This document shows, piece by piece, positions 16,734 to 21,861 of a DNA stretch of 21,861 bases. Each line of letters begins with the position of its first letter. Positions within the stretch are counted from its first letter, which is position 1. The stretch spans positions 1-21,861 of the forward strand of contig JAANBB010000576.1 of NCBI GenBank assembly GCA_014621425.1, in the 5' to 3' direction. The notes beneath the pieces were generated by a model, which was not told where the DNA came from, did not search any database, and saw only the letters and a list, made by a program, of their open reading frames with translations. The position numbers and the translations under genes were made by a program. This DNA is from Cylindrodendrum hubeiense (Eukaryota > Ascomycota > Sordariomycetes > Hypocreales > Nectriaceae).

Positions 16734-19595
16734 ATGGCCCCTCTTGTGATACTCTTCACCGCTCTACACCTCTTCCACCTGGTGCGCTGTGAGCCCACTG
16801 TCAACTTTCCACTCAACTCCCAGCTGCCGCCGGTGGCTCGATTAGACGAGCCCTTCTCATACACTTTTTCGCCCTATACTTTCAAATCCGACTCTACAAT
16901 CTCATACTCTCTCGGCGACGCTCCTAAATGGCTATCCATTAACAGCAAGGATGGACGCCTCTACGGTACACCGACCGCCAGTACCATTCCTTCGGGCGAT
17001 GTAGTCGGCCAGACTGTTGAGATCATTGCTGATGATGGGACCGGCTCATCTACTCTCAACGCAACCCTCGTCGTCTCAAGAAACGAAGCTCCATCGATCA
17101 ACATACCCCTCGCAGACCAGATCGGAAGCATTGGCGACTACTCAGCCCCCTCGTCACTACTACTCTACCCATCCACGGACTTCTCATTCTCGTTTGACCC
17201 CAATACATTCAACCATGAGCCCAAAATGATCAATTACTACGCTAGTTCCAACGACAGCAGCCCTCTTCCCTCTTGGGTGAAGTTTAGCTCTGATACGTTA
17301 ACCTTCACTGGCAAGACGCCACCTTTCGAGTCTCTTATCCAACCTCCGCAAACATTTGGGTTTAAGCTGATTGCCTCCGACATCGTGGGCTTCTCAGCCG
17401 CGTATATTCCCTTCTACATTGTGGTGGGAAGCCACAAGCTTAGCTCGGATAGCCCGACCATTATGCTGAATGCTACGCGGGGAAAGAAGCTCAGTTATAA
17501 CGGATTGCTGGGTGAGATCAAACTCGACAAAAAGGCGGCTCGGCCAAGCGAGGTTGAAGTGTCAATCGAGGATATGCCAGATTGGCTGTCCTTTGACAAA
17601 CAAACCTGGGCTATCGAAGGGACCCCGAAGCAGAAGGGGGACCACTCAGCGAACTTTACCATCAGCTTTCGCGACTCACACTTAGACACTCTTAGTGTAG
17701 TTGCCATTGTCAATGTTGCCACGCGACTATTTAGCTCGACCATTGACGACATGAACATACGGGCCGGGGAAGATGTTGATATCGACCTTGAGCCATACTT
17801 TTGGGATCCAAGCGAAGTCGACCTCAAAATGAGTATCAGTCCTCAAAAGGATTGGCTTGATCTCGACGGCTTCAACATCACGGGGAAAATTCCAAAATCG
17901 GCAACAGGCAAGGTTAAAATCTCTCTTACGGCGTCTTCCAAGACGTCTGACCTGAATGAGACTGCGACTCTCAATGTGAAGATTCTGGCCTCCACTCATA
18001 CGACCTCTTCGGCATCAAAAACATCTACTTCCGCAAGTTCGACATCAGCCAAATCCACCAGCTCCAGTGAAGCTACGTCATCCGCCGACAAAGATGCCAC
18101 GGATGAGGACAGTGGTTTATCTACCACAGCCATCCTCCTTGCAACGATCCTACCGATTCTTGCCGTCGCTCTTATTGTCATGCTGCTTGTCTGCTGCCTT
18201 GTCCGCCGCCGTCGTAGGTCACAGGCAAGCTATTTATCAACCAAGTTCCGCGACAAGATCTCAGGCCCAGTACTCGAGAGTCTGCGCGTCAATGGAACCG
18301 ATCCTAGTATACAAGAGGCTGAAATGCGGGATGGTGTTACGATGGCAACGCCATTGTATCGCCCGACAAGAGCAGAATATTCAGACGGAGATTCATCAAT
18401 CTCTCCGATGTCGTCACCAATCCTTGACGTTTTGGCAACTCCTGAAGTTCCCGCAAGATTCATGGCAGAGGATTCAATGCACCAAATTACACGGACAGAG
18501 AGCATGCCAGTAACGGGGACGACGGAAGGACGGCAGTCATGGTACACGGTAGCAACAGCAACAGCAACAGCAACGGCTCGGCGGAGCGAGACCTCGACGA
18601 GGAGCCACGGGTCAGACACGACGTTCTCGGAGTCGACCCATCAACTACTGCCCCCGCCCGCCTTCCTGTCGGAGTCGGGGAGCTCGTTCCGGAGTGGCCT
18701 TGACTTGGCAATCCCATCCCTCGAGGACTTGCCCAACATGAGGCAGAGCGACATTGGTGCGATACGGGCGGAAATTACACGAGCGCGAAACCCGTCAGGT
18801 TTCTACTCATCTGCTCCAGACAGCTCATTAGCATTCTCATCCTCGCATCAATCCAGCCCACGACTAATGACCGGGGTCTTTAGCAAGAGACCGTCGGATA
18901 TTAGTCTGGGTAAGCGACCAGCAACTGCAGATGGAACAATGGCAGACGGGACAACGCTTCTAGAGGAGGCTGCGGAGACGGTGCCAGAGATGACGCGGCC
19001 AGGCATGGCGCGACTAGCAAGTCAACAATGGATGAACCGACAACATAGCCGCGGGGTGTGGTATGACACAGACGGATCAAGCATGGGCAGAAGCTTCCGG
19101 ACCGAACCATCCTTTGGATCAATGGAAAACTGGCGAGTACTCCCCAATCGACGTGAAGCCAGTATTTCCTACCAGAAGCTTGTGGAAGCAGCACCATTCC
19201 ACCCGTCACGGCCCAGCACGGCGATGAGCGGGCGGGAAGGGGCACGGCCAGGAGAGAGATCGGCGAGCACGGAGCTGATGTCGCCCAGTCAGTGGGGAGA
19301 TGCCAAGACGAGCATCCGAGGCTCAGTAGCATCACAGCGATCGGGGCTAGGCAAGTCGGCCAGCCGATACTCACGGCTCAGCGAGGAGCTGTTGGTAAAG
19401 TCTGGAAGCCGATACTCGCGGACGAACGGGGAGCCTCTGGGCAAGTCAGTCAGTCGATATTCACGGGTGAACGAGGATCCGCTGAGCAAGGCGGCAAGCC
19501 GGACGTCGAAGCTAAATGAGGTGACTTCGTCAACATGGAAGCGAGAAGACTCGGGGAGGAAGTCGGAAGCGGGTAGCTTCAAGGCCTTCTTGTGA
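16734..19595 (+). CDS. AXL2: Axl2-like cadherin-type polarity/axial budding receptor
   Basis: Intronless, 953 residues. Residues 1-19 are a signal peptide ending LVRC. The ectodomain (about 22-440) has four dystroglycan/cadherin-like beta-sandwich modules, recognisable by repeats of the pattern (P)xWLSxxxxxxxxxGTP: APKWLSINSKDGRLYGTP, LPSWVKFSSDTLTFTGKTP, MPDWLSFDKQTWAIEGTP and KDWLDLDGFNITGKIP. A Ser/Thr-rich stalk precedes one transmembrane helix (about 463-487, TAILLATILPILAVALIVML) and a stop-transfer RRRRR. The Ser-rich cytosolic tail of about 460 residues ends in four 15-residue SRYSR repeats. In yeast, Axl2 is an O-glycosylated plasma-membrane protein that marks axial bud sites together with septins and Bud3/Bud4; in filamentous fungi homologues act in septation and conidiation. 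The gene appears intact. Confidence 0.9.
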   Translation: MAPLVILFTALHLFHLVRCEPTVNFPLNSQLPPVARLDEPFSYTFSPYTFKSDSTISYSLGDAPKWLSINSKDGRLYGTPTASTIPSGDVVGQTVEIIADDGTGSSTLNATLVVSRNEAPSINIPLADQIGSIGDYSAPSSLLLYPSTDFSFSFDPNTFNHEPKMINYYASSNDSSPLPSWVKFSSDTLTFTGKTPPFESLIQPPQTFGFKLIASDIVGFSAAYIPFYIVVGSHKLSSDSPTIMLNATRGKKLSYNGLLGEIKLDKKAARPSEVEVSIEDMPDWLSFDKQTWAIEGTPKQKGDHSANFTISFRDSHLDTLSVVAIVNVATRLFSSTIDDMNIRAGEDVDIDLEPYFWDPSEVDLKMSISPQKDWLDLDGFNITGKIPKSATGKVKISLTASSKTSDLNETATLNVKILASTHTTSSASKTSTSASSTSAKSTSSSEATSSADKDATDEDSGLSTTAILLATILPILAVALIVMLLVCCLVRRRRRSQASYLSTKFRDKISGPVLESLRVNGTDPSIQEAEMRDGVTMATPLYRPTRAEYSDGDSSISPMSSPILDVLATPEVPARFMAEDSMHQITRTESMPVTGTTEGRQSWYTVATATATATARRSETSTRSHGSDTTFSESTHQLLPPPAFLSESGSSFRSGLDLAIPSLEDLPNMRQSDIGAIRAEITRARNPSGFYSSAPDSSLAFSSSHQSSPRLMTGVFSKRPSDISLGKRPATADGTMADGTTLLEEAAETVPEMTRPGMARLASQQWMNRQHSRGVWYDTDGSSMGRSFRTEPSFGSMENWRVLPNRREASISYQKLVEAAPFHPSRPSTAMSGREGARPGERSASTELMSPSQWGDAKTSIRGSVASQRSGLGKSASRYSRLSEELLVKSGSRYSRTNGEPLGKSVSRYSRVNEDPLSKAASRTSKLNEVTSSTWKREDSGRKSEAGSFKAFL
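18551..18576 (+). repeat. CAACAG microsatellite inside AXL2
   Basis: About four GCAACA units in a row encode an alternating Thr-Ala run (TATATATA) in the cytosolic tail. The 6-nt unit preserves the frame when copy number changes. Confidence 0.85.
19350..19520 (+). repeat. 45-nt tandem repeat encoding SRYSR units at the AXL2 C-terminus
   Basis: Units start at 19350, 19395, 19440 and 19485 (the last partial). They encode GKSASRYSRLSEELL, VKSGSRYSRTNGEPL, GKSVSRYSRVNEDPL and SKAASRTSKLNE. The SRYSR core is conserved in three units and altered to SRTSK in the fourth. It is basic, Ser-rich and possibly phosphorylated. Confidence 0.92.
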
Positions 19596-20040
19596 GGGAG
19601 AGGATGGAATGGGAGGAGTTAATTACGGGGTCACACCTTGATTGGGTCGAGGGTGACGTTTACTGACTGACAGATTTCCCTTGTATACCTTTGACGACAC
19701 GCGACGATACCAGTGCATTTTGACTATTTTGAGCAGATTTTGGGCATTATTATTTATCTTGAGAGAATAGAGAGAAATGGGAGAGGGAAAGTTGATAGTA
19801 ATTTGATGAATAACGGATTTCTTTTTTACATGTCGAGTCTATGAGGCAGTCAAATTTAAGTGGCTAATAACGAAGGCTCTTTTTCTTTAGGTTCTACTAC
19901 TGCCATAAGCAAAGACGTGTTGGTATTGGGGTTCGTATTATGCCTACCCACTAGGAGTACGTCTAAACACAATTCAACTGTAAGGAATAAAGACAGAATT
20001 GAAGTGGAAGAAGTGAGGTTGGCAGTTGAATGCTGTGGAT

Positions 20041-20055
20041 GATTGGTCCAATCAG
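20041..20055. promoter_or_regulatory. Palindromic CCAAT box (GATTGG-T-CCAATCAG)
   Basis: GATTGGTCCAATC (20041-20053) is a perfect palindrome holding a CCAAT on each strand. The plus-strand CCAATCAG fits the preferred site of the fungal CCAAT-binding (HAP) complex. It lies about 450 bp after AXL2, so it would serve a gene to the right or an unannotated transcript. Confidence 0.45.
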
Positions 20056-20086
20056 GTGTCACGGTCCCATGCACCGTGGGTGTCAC
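20055..20086. repeat. Direct repeat GGTGTCAC flanking inverted repeat CACGGT-N7-ACCGTG
   Basis: GGTGTCAC occurs at 20055-20062 and 20079-20086. Between and overlapping them, CACGGT (20060-20065) and ACCGTG (20073-20078) are inverted around CCCATGC. The nested symmetry directly follows the palindromic CCAAT box. Confidence 0.7.
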
Positions 20087-20262
20087 TGCTCATGGGTTCT
20101 GGTACGGTTCCATTTCGAGGTTGGTGACGAATGTGCATCTGGGGAAATTGAGTAATTACATAGTAGCGTCCATGTGACACAAGGGGGCCCGGCATTGTAT
20201 ATGAAACGAAACAAGATGCGGGCGAGTGCGAGAGGCACAGGGAGATGAGAGCAACAAGGCTC

Positions 20263-20298
20263 CTGGTCTGGTCTGGCCTGGTCTGGTCTGGTCTGGCC
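20263..20298 (+). repeat. CTGGT pentanucleotide tandem repeat
   Basis: About seven CTGGT/CTGGC units occur in a row, interrupted by GGCC variants. The repeat is intergenic. Confidence 0.9.
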
Positions 20299-20591
20299 CG
20301 ATGAGCACGGAGTTGGTGGTCCGTCGACAGCTGGAGGTAGGTTGGATACCTACTTCAGGCTACCTGTACTCCGTAGTAGAAGGGCACGAGGGCAGTATGG
20401 TACGTATTCGGCTCGGCCTATCTGCTACGTTCAGGGACGTGTATGCGGGGAACACGCAAGTACCCTCCCAACATGGGACGAACCGACATGACGAACCCCA
20501 GCTCGGGTCTCTTGCTACGTGGTTTGATATTTCGAGGGGGGCTTGGCTGCCTGTTCTCTGTATTCTTCTGTGCATGCCGGGCGATGTGTGG

Positions 20592-20627
20592 TTCACGCAG
20601 TGGCTCACACAGTGGCCCACGCAGCGG
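20592..20627 (+). repeat. 12-nt tandem repeat, three copies
   Basis: TTCACGCAGTGG, CTCACACAGTGG and CCCACGCAGCGG follow one another without gaps, differing at a few positions. Confidence 0.85.
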
Positions 20628-21080
20628 TTCACGATGCAACGTGGAGGACCGCGGTGATTGAGCGCTGCGGCGCTGAGGTAGAGCCGGGCCGGTCGCCGAG
20701 ATGACGGGCACGCGACCAGGTCTAGTTTCCGGCCCCGCGTGAAGGAGAGCGGGCACCCTGTACAAGTACGAAGTATCTGAGAGGGTGGCCTCGATCTGTC
20801 GTCTGGGGCGCTGGTAGCAGGGAGCTGGGTAAATAATAGCGGATAGCTACCTACCTAGGCAGGGCACGGGACACGAGGCACCAGATGCCGAGTTTGGTGG
20901 CGACGAAGATCTAGCACCTGTTGGTGAATGAGGCGGGAAATTTTCACTCGGAACGTGTGGCAGATCCAGCCACCGGGAGACAGGAGAAGGCAGACGCAGG
21001 CAAGGCAGACGCAGGACGCAGGACACATGAGGAATCGCCAGGCGCCAGCCAGCAGAGATGTGCAATTTTGCGCCCCCCTC

Positions 21081-21125
21081 GTCGGTCCTCGTCTCGTCGG
21101 TCCTCATCTCGTCGGTCCTCGTCTC
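21081..21125 (+). repeat. 15-nt tandem repeat, three copies
   Basis: GTCGGTCCTCGTCTC occurs at 21081-21095, with one change at 21096-21110 (CATCTC), and again exactly at 21111-21125. Confidence 0.93.
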
Positions 21126-21450
21126 TTGTTGCATGCTAGGTCGGTCCGCACACCACCCTCGGTGCCTAGTCGAGGTTAGCTATGAGGGCCAGCCGCCCGG
21201 GGTTCCCTATCGTACCAGAGATTTAGTGGCCCTGCAACGTCGCTGTAGTGGGCGCGAGTGGTGCGATGCGCAGTGGGCTCTCGGCGGAGGCGACGCAGGC
21301 ATGGATGAGGCGGTTCCGCGTGCATTGAAGCGCCGCCAGCTAGTTAGCGACTCACTCGCCCTCGCTGCGTCACTGTGCCAAACTACCGGCCTAGCGCCTG
21401 GCGAGCAGGCGGAGGGAGGGCGCTCAGTGAAGCCGCCTGCGCGGTGGTGG

Positions 21451-21474
21451 TGGGATAGTGGGATAGTGGGATAG
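21451..21474 (+). repeat. 8-nt tandem repeat TGGGATAG, three exact copies
   Basis: Three perfect head-to-tail copies in the GC-rich right flank. Confidence 0.93.
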
Positions 21475-21861
21475 AGGCCGGGTAGGCCACAAAAGGCACA
21501 GGGCTGGGCAGGGCCGCACACAGGGCAGAGAGTACCCCGCTTCCTGCTGATCTCGTTTTGCGGGCATTTCTTTCTCGCTGGTTCTCTGAGTGTCTGGGTG
21601 TCTGGGTGGCTGCTGTCTGGCCCTCGGTGCTCTGGGTGTCTGTCTGGCTCTCGCTGACCCCCTCTGGCTGCTCCTCTGGCCGTTCCCTCTAGCTCTCTCT
21701 ACTTGTCCCAACCCAAACAAACACCACCCGCCGCGGCGCTTGTCTTTACCAGATCCCCCCCCCCGTCCCACATCCCACATCCCACCTCGCACATCCACAC
21801 CACACACGCACGCACCACACGCACCGCACATACTCCCGCAGAGCCTTAATCCTCCCTCCAC

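Larger units (their letters stand above)
19596..21861. other. Gene-free right flank: AXL2 3' region and likely promoter of a gene beyond the edge
   Basis: The first 400 bases are AT-rich and fit an AXL2 3' UTR and terminator zone. From about 20200 the sequence is GC-rich and full of short tandem repeats. The last 300 bases become pyrimidine- and CA-rich (CACACGCACGCACC type), as in leaders of fungal genes, suggesting a plus-strand gene starting after 21861. Long frames such as 21058-21474 (+) and 21861-21424 (-) follow repeat composition and show no domain. Confidence 0.55.

Noticed and set aside
21424..21861. 145-codon minus-strand frame at the right edge
   Set aside because: It reads tandem repeats and CA/CT-rich sequence and has a composition typical of antisense promoter DNA; no domain is visible.

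Overview
The window is nuclear DNA from a filamentous ascomycete (Pezizomycotina; Sordariomycetes is a guess from gene style). The evidence is spliced genes with short introns (53-134 nt) carrying GTRAGT-like donors and CTGAC/CTAAC-like branch sites, and fungal families: Ccz1, Axl2, an Efm6-type methyltransferase, a fungal CorA-like protein and a secreted Ser/Thr-rich double-psi beta-barrel protein. No transposon, tRNA, rRNA, CRISPR array or bacterial-type operon was seen.

Layout, left to right. (1) 8-1309 (+): end, or all, of a three-exon gene for a protein with a fungal ubiquitin-like domain split by an Asn-rich insert. (2) 2412-3890 (-): two-exon CorA-like membrane protein. (3) 4954-7021 (+): large glycosylated multi-pass membrane protein of unknown function. 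It contains an in-frame TAA that is either removed by an 87-nt intron or is a true premature stop. (4) 7624-10089 (+): CCZ1, half of the Mon1-Ccz1 exchange factor for Rab7. (5) 10882-11793 (-): secreted RlpA-like/barwin-like wall protein with YVAP repeats. (6) 14130-15184 (-): three-exon class I methyltransferase, probably EFM6. (7) 16734-19595 (+): AXL2-like cadherin-type polarity receptor, intronless.

The genes do not form one pathway. They look like a housekeeping neighbourhood (CCZ1, EFM6, AXL2) beside more lineage-variable membrane and secreted genes. CorA-like/membrane protein and EFM6/AXL2 are divergent pairs sharing upstream regions of about 1.06 and 1.55 kb. ULD/CorA-like and CCZ1/RlpA-like are convergent. 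Long gene-free stretches lie at 1310-2411, 3891-4953, 11794-14129, 15185-16733 and 19596-21861. The last is rich in short tandem repeats and probably holds the promoter of a gene beyond the right edge.

I found no clear undescribed multi-gene system. The best leads are the Asn-rich insert inside the ubiquitin-like fold, the stop/intron ambiguity in the large membrane protein, and two tight inverted repeats in the CorA-like/membrane-protein promoter.
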